41,736 nt of DNA from CAYMTN01 sp964393335 (GCA_964393335.1 CAYMTN010000016.1:1-41736); one strand, 5' to 3'. Positions 24,898 through 33,856 are shown, counted from the first letter of the stretch. Notes: a model not told the origin generated them from the sequence alone. Translations and numbers: made by a program.

Positions 24898-24973
24898 TTA
24901 ACAACCTATCCGTAAATTGCTGGACGGGGCAAGCAGCGCCCCTACCAGGACAAATTTACGGATAGATATTAAG
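24898..24973. repeat. 60-bp palindromic element with 13-bp inverted ends, copy B
   Basis: The inverted ends are at 24906-24918 and 24953-24965, around a 34-base core. The flanks (TTAACAAC left, ATATTAAG right) match copy A in the same direction (8 of 8 and 6 of 8), while the core matches copy A only when reversed (27 of 34). It lies 20 bases upstream of the receiver gene start on the minus strand, the same position as copy A relative to the GAF gene. Confidence 0.9.
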
Positions 24974-25199
24974 CCACAGTCGCCACACAGTACGGCGTGC
25001 CGTCCCGGCTGGCGAACCATGCAGGCAGATGGGCCGAGCCAATCCGCTGCACACCAGCCGCCCCGCGTCCGGCGAAATCCATCCCGGCCATGGGTGTAGC
25101 TGCATGACATATCCGAAGATCATGCACCCTGAGAATCGTCTCCCCCCTGCGGACGAATTGTAAATCATCGCCGGCGATCAACACACCCTCCCCGCGCAC
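24969..25199 (-). CDS. possible small protein of unknown function
   Basis: A frame of 76 codons from GTG 25199 to TAA 24969 fills the space between the PLP-receiver fusion gene and the receiver gene. It is not similar to anything I recognise. Its third-position GC is visibly lower than that of neighbouring genes and there is no good ribosome binding site. Its stop codon falls in the flank of palindromic element B. It is more likely noncoding leader DNA than a gene, and is listed only because it is the sole candidate in this interval. Confidence 0.2.
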   Translation of the reverse strand: MRGEGVLIAGDDLQFVRRGETILRVHDLRICHAATPMAGMDFAGRGAAGVQRIGSAHLPAWFASRDGTPYCVATVA

Positions 25200-25212
25200 G
25201 TCCCAGAAGCCC

Positions 25213-27357
25213 CTATTCGCCGCTGAGCGTTTCGTTGACGTAATCGACCAGCGCGCGCCGGTCCAGGTTCGCCTTTTCGAACAGCGAGATGATCTTGCCT
25301 AACAACTGCTCGCGCTGCTCGGCCTTGATATCTTTGGCGGTCAGCACCACGACCGGGATGTCACGCAGCTTCTGGTCAGCCTTGAGCCGTTCGAGTAGCG
25401 CTTCGCCGCTGATATCCGGCAGGATGAGGTCCAGCACGATCAGGGCGGGCTGGTGCTGCTCGATCAACTGCCAGCCGGAGGTGCCATCGTATGCCTCGTA
25501 TACCTTGTAACGCCCGGTCGCTTCCAACAGCCGCCGGATCAGGCGTGCGTCGTGGCGTTCGTCGTCGATCACGACAATATCGCGCATTTTTCCGGGCGGC
25601 GGTGCCGCCTCGTCGATGTGGCCTTTGGACGCCGTCACGACCTTGCCTTCGGTCGCTTCGGTGAGTGCTTCCGGTGTTTCCTCGAGATCGCCGCCCAGGG
25701 TTTCGACCACGTGCTCGACCAGCTCCTTCGTGTTGAAATTACCCTTCTGCCACAGCGATTCGGCGCGGCCTTCCAGGCGCGCCCGATCCGCGACAGTCAG
25801 CGTCTTGGCCGAGACAACCACCACCGGGATATGCGACACGTCGGCATCCGCTTTCAGCGCTTCGAGCATGTTGAACCCGTCGAGGTCCGGCATCGTCAGG
25901 TCCATGACGACCAGATCGGGCTTGCGCTGGCGCACCAGGTCGAGGCCATCCAGCGGGTTATTCACCTCAAACACGCGGTAATTTTTGTGCGCCTGCAACA
26001 GGCGGCGGATCAGGCGGCTGTCTTGCGGATTGTCGTCAATCACGACGACCGTCGTCACCTGTTCGTCGAGCCGCTCAAAGGCCGCGCCCAGCCCTTCCTC
26101 AAGCTGGGTGTGGCCGCTGGGGCCATCCCCCTCGCCAAATTGCAGGTCGAGCACGTATTGTTCTTCGAGGATATGCTTTTCGGCGGGGAACGTGTGGCCG
26201 GAGCAGTTGACGATCACCGTCTCATCCGGCCCGATCACCTTGTCGGCGATCAACTTTTCCAGCCCGGCGAAGGCGACTGCCGCCGCCGGTTCCATGCTGT
26301 AACCCTCCAGGCGAGCCAACCGCCGCATCGCGCGAAACGCCTCACCATCCGAGGCGGAAATAATCGTGCCGCCCGTTTGCAGGCAGGCGCTGCGCAGCAT
26401 GGTATAAGCCCTGCCGGGATTGCCGGTTGCCAGCACGGCGATACGCGTATGCGGCACCACCGGGTCGGCCTGCTCCAATTTGAAGCGCCAGGCGGCGGTC
26501 ATCGGCGCGCAGCCTTCCGACTGCACGAGCGCCAGCCTGGGCAGGCGGTCGATCAGGCCCATGCGTTTGAGTTCCTCAAAACCGCGCCACACACCCAGCG
26601 GGCCGATGCCGCCGCTCACGGCCTGGATGTACCAGTCCGGCACGCGCCACTTGCCGTCCCCCTGGGGTTCGAGACGGGCGAGCTGCTCGGCGATCTCGTA
26701 AGCGATCGTTTTAAACGCTTCCCGCCCCGGAATCGACTGCGCGCCCGCGTCGTAATACAACTTGCGCCGCGCCGCAAAATCGACGGCCACTTTTTTCGCC
26801 TGGTCGTAGGTGCCCGCGATCTTAACCACCTCGGCCCCATACAGCGCCAGCTCGCGCAGTTTTTCCGCCGGGACCGTGCTCGTCAGGAAGATCCACAGGC
26901 GGATGCCCGCCCGCGCGCAAAAAGCCGCGTAGGCGGCGGCTTTGTTGCCGGTGGATGCCATCACACATTCGTGAATGCCGCGCTGCTGCAAGTACGAGAT
27001 CGTCACCGATCCCTGGCGATCCTTAAAACTGCCGGTGGGTGATTGGCGTTCATCCTTGATGAAAATATGCGCGTGTTCCAGCTCGCGCCCCAACGCCTGC
27101 GCGCGCACCAGCGGCGTCCACCCTTCGCCCATCGATACCGCCGACTCCGCGTTGGCCAGCGGCAGCAGTTCCTCATAGCGCCAGAGCGTCGTGACCCGGT
27201 CGGACAGGCCGCCTCGCCAGCGCCCGGCGGTCTGCTCGTAGTCGTACTGCACGTCCAACCACTCCGACCCGCAGGCGTCACACGTCACCGGCAGCGGATC
27301 AAACGCCATTTCGTGCTTACAATCCAGGCACATAACCGATTTCATCAACGAAGGCAT
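25213..27357 (-). CDS. threonine synthase-like PLP enzyme fused to two receiver domains
   Basis: One 714-residue frame. Residues about 8-35 form a zinc-ribbon (CLDCKHE...CDACGSEW). Residues about 70-420 are a fold-type II PLP enzyme of the threonine synthase group: SPTGSFKDRQG with Lys112 as the PLP lysine, ASTGNKAAAYAAFCARAG, YGAEVVKIAGTYDQA, FKTIAYEIAEQL, SGGIGPLGVWRGFEEL, and NCSGHTF. Some motifs differ from ordinary ThrC (STGNK for SSGNT, SGHTF for TGHGLK), so the reaction may not be threonine synthesis. Then two complete receivers: one with VVVIDDN, phosphorylation Asp486 in MDLTMPDLDGF and Lys in WQKGNF; another with VVIDDE, Asp643 in LDLILPDISGE and Lys in FEKANL. The frame shows no interruption. 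It lies 121 bases after the histidine kinase gene. Phosphorylation probably controls enzyme activity or assembly, which is inference. Confidence 0.9.
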   Translation of the reverse strand: MPSLMKSVMCLDCKHEMAFDPLPVTCDACGSEWLDVQYDYEQTAGRWRGGLSDRVTTLWRYEELLPLANAESAVSMGEGWTPLVRAQALGRELEHAHIFIKDERQSPTGSFKDRQGSVTISYLQQRGIHECVMASTGNKAAAYAAFCARAGIRLWIFLTSTVPAEKLRELALYGAEVVKIAGTYDQAKKVAVDFAARRKLYYDAGAQSIPGREAFKTIAYEIAEQLARLEPQGDGKWRVPDWYIQAVSGGIGPLGVWRGFEELKRMGLIDRLPRLALVQSEGCAPMTAAWRFKLEQADPVVPHTRIAVLATGNPGRAYTMLRSACLQTGGTIISASDGEAFRAMRRLARLEGYSMEPAAAVAFAGLEKLIADKVIGPDETVIVNCSGHTFPAEKHILEEQYVLDLQFGEGDGPSGHTQLEEGLGAAFERLDEQVTTVVVIDDNPQDSRLIRRLLQAHKNYRVFEVNNPLDGLDLVRQRKPDLVVMDLTMPDLDGFNMLEALKADADVSHIPVVVVSAKTLTVADRARLEGRAESLWQKGNFNTKELVEHVVETLGGDLEETPEALTEATEGKVVTASKGHIDEAAPPPGKMRDIVVIDDERHDARLIRRLLEATGRYKVYEAYDGTSGWQLIEQHQPALIVLDLILPDISGEALLERLKADQKLRDIPVVVLTAKDIKAEQREQLLGKIISLFEKANLDRRALVDYVNETLSGE

Positions 27358-27478
27358 TGACCAATAATCCCTCTCACAATGACAGAACCATCAGCAACAG
27401 GCAGGCGGAGCGGCCACCCTACGCGATACCGCCCCACCTGGAGTTGTTTTTGTCAGACAGCGCCAGCCGGCGGCAGTG

Positions 27479-30400
27479 TCAGGCTTCGGGAGCCGCCAGC
27501 GGCAATGTGAAGCCGAAGGTGGAGCCGGTGCCGCGTTCGCTTTCAACCCAGATCGTGCCCCCGTGCATATCGATCAACTGCTGCGTGATGGACAGGCCCA
27601 GGCCCGTACCGCCTGCGCGGCGGGTATGCGACTGGTCCACCTGGCGGAAGCGGTCGAAGATCACCTCAAGCTGCTCGCTCGTCATGCCGATACCCGTATC
27701 GATCACGGAGACTCGCAGCACGCCGGGATTCGTGTCGTCGAGCCGCGCCCTGACGGTGATGCTGCCTTCTTCCGTGAACTTGGTCGCATTGGTCAGCAAG
27801 TTGCTGAGCACCTGCCGGATACGCAGCCCATCCGCGTACACCTGCGGGAGATCGTCCGGCATATCGACGAGTAGCTGCACCGATTTGTCTCTCAGCAGCA
27901 CGCGGGCCGTGTTGAGCACGTCTTCGGCCAACGGCTTCAAGTCCATGTACTCGCAGACCAGGTCCATCTGCCCGGCTTCGATCTTCGCCAGGTCCAGGAT
28001 GTCGTTAATCAGGTTGAGCAGGTGTTTACCACTGCCATGAATGGCGGTGACGTCTTCCTGCATGTCATCCGTCAGATCGCCGTCGATGCCATCCAGCAGC
28101 ACTTCCGCGTAACCAATGATCGAGTTCAGCGGGGTACGCAGCTCGTGGCTCATGCTGGCCAGGAATTCACTCTTCAGCCGGTCCACTTCACGCAACTGCT
28201 CGGCTGTCTGGACCTGGGCCGCAAACAAACGGGCATTCTGCACCGCGACGGCGACCTGTGAGGCCAGCGTCATTTGCACGCGCAAGTCTTCTTGGGTGAA
28301 GTACCCGATCTGGTTCGCCTGCACGTCGAGCACGCCGATCACACGATCACCAACGATCATCGGCGACGCAATCTCGGAGCGTGTCGCAGGCAGCAGTGGG
28401 TTCGGCAAAAAGTCGGGGGCCCGCGTCACGTCGTTGATAAATACACCCTCACGCGTACGGGCGGCGCGCACCACCAGGCTGCGTTCGTTCCGCACCGGGA
28501 TGCTGTGATGCGCCTCGACCATGGTGCGGCCCGCCTCACCCGCCCCGGCTGCCAGTACCAGATTCTCACCGGCCTCGTCCATCAGGTAGATGTGAGCGTG
28601 GTATAACCCAAACCGTTCTTTCGTCAGGTCGGAAACCGCCCACAGCAGGCGTTCGATGTCGAGCGCGGCGGACGCCTCCGCGCCTACTTCGGCCACCGTC
28701 TGCATTTCAGCCGCGCGTTTGCGGGTTTGTTCGAACAGGCGCAGGCTTTGCAACGCGACGGCAGCCTGGTCGGCCAGCGTCCGGTACGGGATCACGTCCT
28801 CGTCCGTAAACCGGCGCGTATGCGACGTGGTTTCCAACAACAACCACCCGAACAGCTCCTGACCTGTCGCTATCGGCAGGATCGCCGCCGACTGCACGCC
28901 AAGATGTTTGAAGACCGCCTGAGTCTGCGCATCGATGACCGCCGGATCGGGCGACTCGAAATCCCCGACCAGAATCACGTCACGCGGCGTCATCTGTTTC
29001 AGCAGGGGCATTTCACGGGTCGTAAACCGGTTGCCATGGAATGCCGCTTCCTGCCCGGCGCGGTCCCAGACTGCCGTTACCGTGACGATTGGCCCGCCGC
29101 CGGAGTCTTGCCCGGTGATCGCGCCCAGCACGACACGATCCAGGTTTTCGGTTCGTATGTTCTGGACCAGGGCATCATACAATTCCTGGTCCGTCGTCGC
29201 GCTGCCGATCGTGCGGCTGGCTTCGTACAGGCTCTCCGTCTGCGCCAGCGCCGCCGCCGTTTCGTCAAATGCGCGGAATTGTTCGAGCGTTTGCGCGATC
29301 TGGTCGGCCACGTTTTCGACCAGGTTCAGTTCTTCCGCCGTCCATTCGCGCTCGCCATCTTCGCCCAACGTGATCTGGCCGATCGGCTGGTCGCGCAGCA
29401 TGACGGGCCGCGTGACATACCCCCCGTGCCCGTTCCCCACACTGGCAGAGCCATCGCCCGCCGCCACTTCTTCCGGCAGCGGCTGCACGTTCTGCAAATC
29501 GTATTCGTACCCGACCGGCTTACCTTCGCCGATGCGGCCCAGGTAACTTTCCCACGCGGAACTGGTCAGGCGGCGGTTGATCACCGTCGCGCGTTCGACA
29601 GCGGCCTGTGTTTCGGCATACGACTGCGCGCTGCGCAGCGCCGACGCCAATTGGTTCGCCATCGCCTCGAATACCGGCAGGTTGTCTTCGCGGAATGTAT
29701 CCGCCTGGCGGGCCTGCATATCCAGCACGCCCAGCACCTCATCACCGACAATCAGCGGGATAGCGACCTCCGAGCGGGTTTCAGGCAGCAGCGGGTTGGG
29801 CCTGTGGATATCGCTGGCCAGGGCGTCGGCGACCAGCACCGGGCGCTGGGACTGCGCCGCCCGCGCCACGATTGACGTTTGTTTCAGGTCGAGGCGGTGC
29901 GCGCGCGCCAACAACTGCTCGCCTACCTCGCCGGTACCGGCTCGCAGGATGGCGTATCGTTTGCCCTCATCCAGCAGGTACACCTGGGTGTAGTACAGGT
30001 TAAACCGCTCGCGGATGTACTCGACCACGCGCGGCAGCAGTTCTTCTTGCTGGTAAATGCGAGTCGAAAGCTGGCCGACTTCCAGCGTCAAAAACAGGTC
30101 CCGCGTACGCGCGGCAACGCGCGCTTCCAGCGAGCTGATCAGGTCTTGGAACTGGTCCGTCATGCCGTTGAACGCGCGCGCCAGCAAACCCAGCTCGTTG
30201 CGTTCAGGCAGCGCGACCCGTTCGGACAGGTTGCCACCGGTGATACGGGCCGCCGCCTCGGTCAGCGTCAAAATAGGCCGCGAGAAGCGTGTCGCCGCAT
30301 AAAACCCGATCGCCGCCGCCGCCAGCGCCGCCAGAACGGTCAGCAGGACCGCCGTCTGTTGCGCGCCGTTATAAGCGGATAACGCTTCGCTTTCCTCGAT

Positions 30401-31279
30401 TTCGGCCAGCATGGCGACTTGCAGCGACGGGATCCACTGGTAAACGCCGAACACCTGTTTACCACGATAGTTCGTATAACTCCCGGAACCACTCTGGCCG
30501 TCCAGCGCGTGATCGATACCATAGCTGTGATAGCTGCGCCGCACCTCGTAACCGCTGAACCGGCTGGCGGTCAGCAGGTAATTACTCTGCAAGCTCACCA
30601 GGTACGTTTCACCCGTCTCGCCCAGGCCCTCGCGCTCGGTCATCAGGTCGCTCAACGAGGCCAGGTCCAGACGTCCGGCCAGCGCCCCTATCAGCACCCC
30701 ATTGTCGTTGTATACCGCGCGAGTCACGACCATCGTCAGTTCATCCTGACCCACTTCGTAAAACGGGGGCTGGACAAAGTGCGCATTCGCCAGGCTGGGG
30801 TCAAAATAGGGCTGCACCCTGGCCGTCTTGCCGATCTGAACGGGGTCCGACGAGGCCAGGATCGTGCCATCCGCACCGTAGAAGAAAAACTCCTTGAACC
30901 CTTGCTGACCGGCCACCGCCTCGGTAAAAAGGGCGTTGACTGTATACTGTTCAAACTTGAAACCGCTTTCGGTGGTCATCGCCAGCACATCGAAGCGGTT
31001 ACGGCGCACCTCACCGGCGTACAGCACATCCAACACGCCGGTGCTGGTCGTCTCCCAGTCAGCCAGCTCGGTTGCTTTCAGCGCCGCCACCGATTCAAGC
31101 TGGTTGAGCGCCTGATCCCGCGCCTGGTTACGCGTGCGGTCGAGCGTGATGACTGTCACGATCGCCAGCGGCAGCACCGCCAACAGCACAAAATAGAGGA
31201 TCAGATTCCAGCGAATCTGCCGCCAGAACGGCAGGTGCATGTCTGCCAGGGGTCGGTTAGTTTTTGCTTCTGTACTCAT
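27479..31279 (-). CDS. multi-GAF sensor histidine kinase with extracytoplasmic Cache-like domain
   Basis: The protein is 1266 residues. Order: transmembrane helix 1 (about 24-46), a large extracytoplasmic Cache-like domain (FFFYGADGTILASSDP, VVTRAVYNDNGVLIGALAG), helix 2 (about 305-328), HAMP (to about 382), a GAF domain (about 420-560), a spacer region, two further GAF-like domains (about 680-850 and 865-1020), the phospho-acceptor helix with His1045 in SMSHELRTPLNS, and a GHKL ATPase with NLLTNATKFTEEG, DTGIGM and GTGLGLSIT. No receiver is attached, so phosphate must pass to separate receivers. The next genes downstream encode three receivers. ATG 31279 is preferred to a TTG at 31303. The ligand is not known; GAF motifs of the NPLLPxTRSE type also occur in the upstream sensor. 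Confidence 0.93.
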   Translation of the reverse strand: MSTEAKTNRPLADMHLPFWRQIRWNLILYFVLLAVLPLAIVTVITLDRTRNQARDQALNQLESVAALKATELADWETTSTGVLDVLYAGEVRRNRFDVLAMTTESGFKFEQYTVNALFTEAVAGQQGFKEFFFYGADGTILASSDPVQIGKTARVQPYFDPSLANAHFVQPPFYEVGQDELTMVVTRAVYNDNGVLIGALAGRLDLASLSDLMTEREGLGETGETYLVSLQSNYLLTASRFSGYEVRRSYHSYGIDHALDGQSGSGSYTNYRGKQVFGVYQWIPSLQVAMLAEIEESEALSAYNGAQQTAVLLTVLAALAAAAIGFYAATRFSRPILTLTEAAARITGGNLSERVALPERNELGLLARAFNGMTDQFQDLISSLEARVAARTRDLFLTLEVGQLSTRIYQQEELLPRVVEYIRERFNLYYTQVYLLDEGKRYAILRAGTGEVGEQLLARAHRLDLKQTSIVARAAQSQRPVLVADALASDIHRPNPLLPETRSEVAIPLIVGDEVLGVLDMQARQADTFREDNLPVFEAMANQLASALRSAQSYAETQAAVERATVINRRLTSSAWESYLGRIGEGKPVGYEYDLQNVQPLPEEVAAGDGSASVGNGHGGYVTRPVMLRDQPIGQITLGEDGEREWTAEELNLVENVADQIAQTLEQFRAFDETAAALAQTESLYEASRTIGSATTDQELYDALVQNIRTENLDRVVLGAITGQDSGGGPIVTVTAVWDRAGQEAAFHGNRFTTREMPLLKQMTPRDVILVGDFESPDPAVIDAQTQAVFKHLGVQSAAILPIATGQELFGWLLLETTSHTRRFTDEDVIPYRTLADQAAVALQSLRLFEQTRKRAAEMQTVAEVGAEASAALDIERLLWAVSDLTKERFGLYHAHIYLMDEAGENLVLAAGAGEAGRTMVEAHHSIPVRNERSLVVRAARTREGVFINDVTRAPDFLPNPLLPATRSEIASPMIVGDRVIGVLDVQANQIGYFTQEDLRVQMTLASQVAVAVQNARLFAAQVQTAEQLREVDRLKSEFLASMSHELRTPLNSIIGYAEVLLDGIDGDLTDDMQEDVTAIHGSGKHLLNLINDILDLAKIEAGQMDLVCEYMDLKPLAEDVLNTARVLLRDKSVQLLVDMPDDLPQVYADGLRIRQVLSNLLTNATKFTEEGSITVRARLDDTNPGVLRVSVIDTGIGMTSEQLEVIFDRFRQVDQSHTRRAGGTGLGLSITQQLIDMHGGTIWVESERGTGSTFGFTLPLAAPEA

Positions 31280-31338
31280 AATTCCGCGCTTTCTCACGAC
31301 CAACTATCGTTGACCGATCAGATACCTGCTTTCAAACA

Positions 31339-32847
31339 TTAATTCGGCGCGGCTTCCAGATCAGCCGCGTAGTTTTCGTCCTGGTCTGGTTCAGCAGCGT
31401 GCGCCTCAACCACCGGTCCGGCAGCCGGTTGCACCTTGAGTTCAACCGCCGTAAACGGCACGCGCAGCGTGCGGCCCAATTCACGCGCGGCCAATTGCAG
31501 CACTTCGTCCATGTTGGTCGCACGCTGGATCGACTGCGTGATCGTGGCCAGCGCCTGCTCAAAACGGCTGGATTCTTCCACCGTGCTGAACAAGCGCGCG
31601 TTTTCGATGGCGACCGCGATCTGCCCGGCCAGCGTTGTCAGCACCGGCAGTAAGTCTTCGTCAAAACGCCCAACCTGATCGGCCTGTACGTCCAGCACGC
31701 CTAATACGCGGCTGCCAACGGTCAGCGGCAGCGCGGCCTCCGAACGGGTGCGAGGCAGCAGCGGGTTCGGCAAAAAACCGGGGTCTTCCATTGTGTTCGC
31801 CACAATGATCGGTTTATTCTCACGGGCTGCGCGGGCCACCAGGCTGCGCGGCGCACCGGACGGGATGCTGTGCCCGCGTTCTTTCATCACGCGCCCGGCC
31901 TCCCCGGCTCCCGCGCTGAGCTGGAGGTAATCGCCTGTGTTGTCAACCAGGTAAATGTGGGCGTGATACAGGTCAAAACTGGATTTGGTCAGCTCGACAA
32001 CCAGCGGCAACAGTTCGTTGGGGTCCAGAATGGTCGAAACCTGCTCAGAAACCTGCGCGGCTAGCTGCATATCACGGGTGCGGGCCTGCACGCGTGCTTC
32101 CAGATGGCTCTGCGACTCCTGGAGCTGCGCCGCCATCTGGTTCATCGCGTCCCCCAGGAGTGATAGCTCGCGGCTGCCTTCAGGCCGGATGCGGTGGCTG
32201 AGCTGCCCTTCGGTGAATGCCTGCACGCCGCCTGTCAGGTTCTGGATAGGACGGACCACGCTCCTACGCAGCAGCAGCACGGCGACGAAACTCACAACCA
32301 CGACGCCGAACAGCGCGACCAGCACCGACGTTACCGCGCTGATCATCAGGTGGTCGTCGATGGCGCCGGCCGCCGTCCCGACGATGATGTTAAACGAGTC
32401 CGGCCCCTGTGCGACCGGGTTGGGCTGTTCGTTCGCCGTCACGTAGACATCGTTGAAGCCGGTCACTTCTTCGCGCACCGTCTTGCCAGGATTTGGGTTG
32501 GCCAGTGCGCTGACCGTCTGGCCCTTGTACGCGGGATCAGAATGGAAAATGACCGTGCCATCCGGCCAGGCGACGGCCATAAACGCGATGTTATCGTTGG
32601 CCTCGACCAGCGAGGCGAGGCGCGTGTTCAACTCGGTGGCGTCATCGAGAGTCATGATCAGCGGGCTGATGGCCTGGATCACGGATTGGACGTTGGCCGT
32701 CAGCACCAGGCTGCGGTCACGCTCAGCCTGTATCAGGGACCGTCGTTCCTGCACGATCTGAGCCGTTAGCAGGCCCGCTGTCAGCAGGACCAGGGCCAGC
32801 ACGACAAACAAAACCAGTTGTGCCTGGATGCTCAGTTTTCGCAGCAT
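31339..32847 (-). CDS. membrane HAMP-GAF sensor protein without a kinase domain
   Basis: The protein is 502 residues. Transmembrane helix 1 at about 9-30, a short extracytoplasmic domain (about 30-180, with FMAVAWPDGTVIFHSDP), helix 2 at about 175-200, HAMP, then a coiled linker and a GAF domain (about 275-420: LYHAHIYLVDN, NPLLPRTRSEAALPL, RVLGVLDVQADQVG), ending in a short helical and acidic tail. No His-box or ATPase follows. It therefore detects or relays a signal but cannot make phosphate itself. The start ATG 32847 has AGGTGA upstream; it begins four bases after the stop of the binding-protein gene, so translation is coupled. Its membrane layout and GAF resemble the kinase encoded next, and the two may form a mixed complex. 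Confidence 0.9.
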   Translation of the reverse strand: MLRKLSIQAQLVLFVVLALVLLTAGLLTAQIVQERRSLIQAERDRSLVLTANVQSVIQAISPLIMTLDDATELNTRLASLVEANDNIAFMAVAWPDGTVIFHSDPAYKGQTVSALANPNPGKTVREEVTGFNDVYVTANEQPNPVAQGPDSFNIIVGTAAGAIDDHLMISAVTSVLVALFGVVVVSFVAVLLLRRSVVRPIQNLTGGVQAFTEGQLSHRIRPEGSRELSLLGDAMNQMAAQLQESQSHLEARVQARTRDMQLAAQVSEQVSTILDPNELLPLVVELTKSSFDLYHAHIYLVDNTGDYLQLSAGAGEAGRVMKERGHSIPSGAPRSLVARAARENKPIIVANTMEDPGFLPNPLLPRTRSEAALPLTVGSRVLGVLDVQADQVGRFDEDLLPVLTTLAGQIAVAIENARLFSTVEESSRFEQALATITQSIQRATNMDEVLQLAARELGRTLRVPFTAVELKVQPAAGPVVEAHAAEPDQDENYAADLEAAPN

Positions 32848-32851
32848 AATA

Positions 32852-33841
32852 TCACCTATCCATAATTTGACCATCCGGTCCGTAGATCGTCGAAACCTGA
32901 ACCAGATCGAGAGGAATCTGAACCTGCCAGCGCGCGACGGCCCCTGCATTCAGCGAGAGTCTGCCGCGTGCCGGTGTCGTCACCGGAATATCTGCCGGTG
33001 ACTCGCCCTGCAAAATGAGCACCGCTTTGGTCGCCGCTTCATATCCCTGTGTTTCACCGGAAATGACCGGGCCGCCCAACGCGCCCTCTTGCACGCCAAA
33101 AACCCACAAGGGCACGACCGGCACCTCGGAGTTCGCGACCGTCCAGGCCATCACGTCCGCCGACGGAACCGTCTCGCCGGCTTCGTCGCGCAGAGTCTGG
33201 TACGTGCCGACCATGAACGCATCCGTTTGGGGGCCGTATGTGGTGATGATGTCTTGCCACTCCGTGTAGGAATTGGTCAGCAGCACGACCATGCTGCCCG
33301 CGTCAAACTGAGTCGGGCTGGCAAACTCGGACCGGACCGCCTCGATATACGCGTAGGTCGTCGCCGAAGCATCGGCCAGGAACGTGATCCGCCGTACAGA
33401 CGGCAGCACATAATGGATCCATTCGAGGGTCTGGCTGACGTGCGCCCGTTCCAGTACGCCGGTCACGTTGGCCCGCCCCGCCAGACCGGGTATGTCCTCC
33501 GGGGCATTATTCAGCCCGGCGTACACAAACGGCAGCACCTCGTCCGGCCAGGTGGCAACCACCATCTGGATCGCGTTGTTATCGATGGCAATCACCACGT
33601 CCGGTTCGAATGCTTTGATATACGCCTGGGCTTGCGCCGTGGTCTCGGTGAAATAGTCGGTGGACGTGTTACGCTTGGTATCCATCCAGAACTGGTCCAG
33701 CACCAGGTTGCCCGCNNNNNNNNNNNNNNNNNNNNNNNNNNNNNNNNNNNNNNNNNNNNNNNNNNNNNNNNNNNNNNNNNNNNNNNNNNNNNNNNNNNNN
33801 NNNNNNNNNNNNNNNCCGTCAATAATGACAAAATCTGCCAT
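32852..33841 (-). CDS. ABC-type substrate-binding protein (ABC_sub_bind family), N-terminus in assembly gap
   Basis: The readable 3' part (about 288 residues) shows the two-lobed binding-protein pattern: MDTKRNTS, FEPDVVIAIDNNAIQMVV, LPFVYAGLNN, RANVTGVLER, VRRITFLADASATTY, and MAWTVANSEVPVVPLWVF. This is the family of PF04392-type ligand binders (ABC_sub_bind), which take up small organic ligands. A 100-N gap covers 33716-33815, where the first strand and probably the signal peptide would be. The short stretch upstream of the gap begins MADFVIID from ATG 33841, but does not look like a signal peptide, so the real start is uncertain. No permease or ATPase gene is adjacent. The stop overlaps the ribosome binding site of the next gene, so the ligand binder is probably part of signal detection rather than transport. 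Confidence 0.75.
   Translation of the reverse strand: MADFVIIDXXXXXXXXXXXXXXXXXXXXXXXXXXXXXXXXXXAGNLVLDQFWMDTKRNTSTDYFTETTAQAQAYIKAFEPDVVIAIDNNAIQMVVATWPDEVLPFVYAGLNNAPEDIPGLAGRANVTGVLERAHVSQTLEWIHYVLPSVRRITFLADASATTYAYIEAVRSEFASPTQFDAGSMVVLLTNSYTEWQDIITTYGPQTDAFMVGTYQTLRDEAGETVPSADVMAWTVANSEVPVVPLWVFGVQEGALGGPVISGETQGYEAATKAVLILQGESPADIPVTTPARGRLSLNAGAVARWQVQIPLDLVQVSTIYGPDGQIMDR
33716..33815. other. assembly gap (100 N) in the binding-protein gene
   Basis: Exactly 100 N of unknown true length. It falls where the mature N-terminus of the binding protein is expected. The 26 bases between the gap and ATG 33841 are in frame with the rest only by the placeholder length, so the frame across is not evidence of continuity. 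Confidence 0.95.
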
Positions 33842-33856
33842 ATAAAACCCACTCTC

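Noticed and set aside
25453..27042. Long plus-strand frame of 529 codons opposite the PLP-receiver gene
   Set aside because: A GC-rich antisense shadow: biased composition, no domain, no ribosome binding site, and the opposite strand carries clear catalytic motifs.
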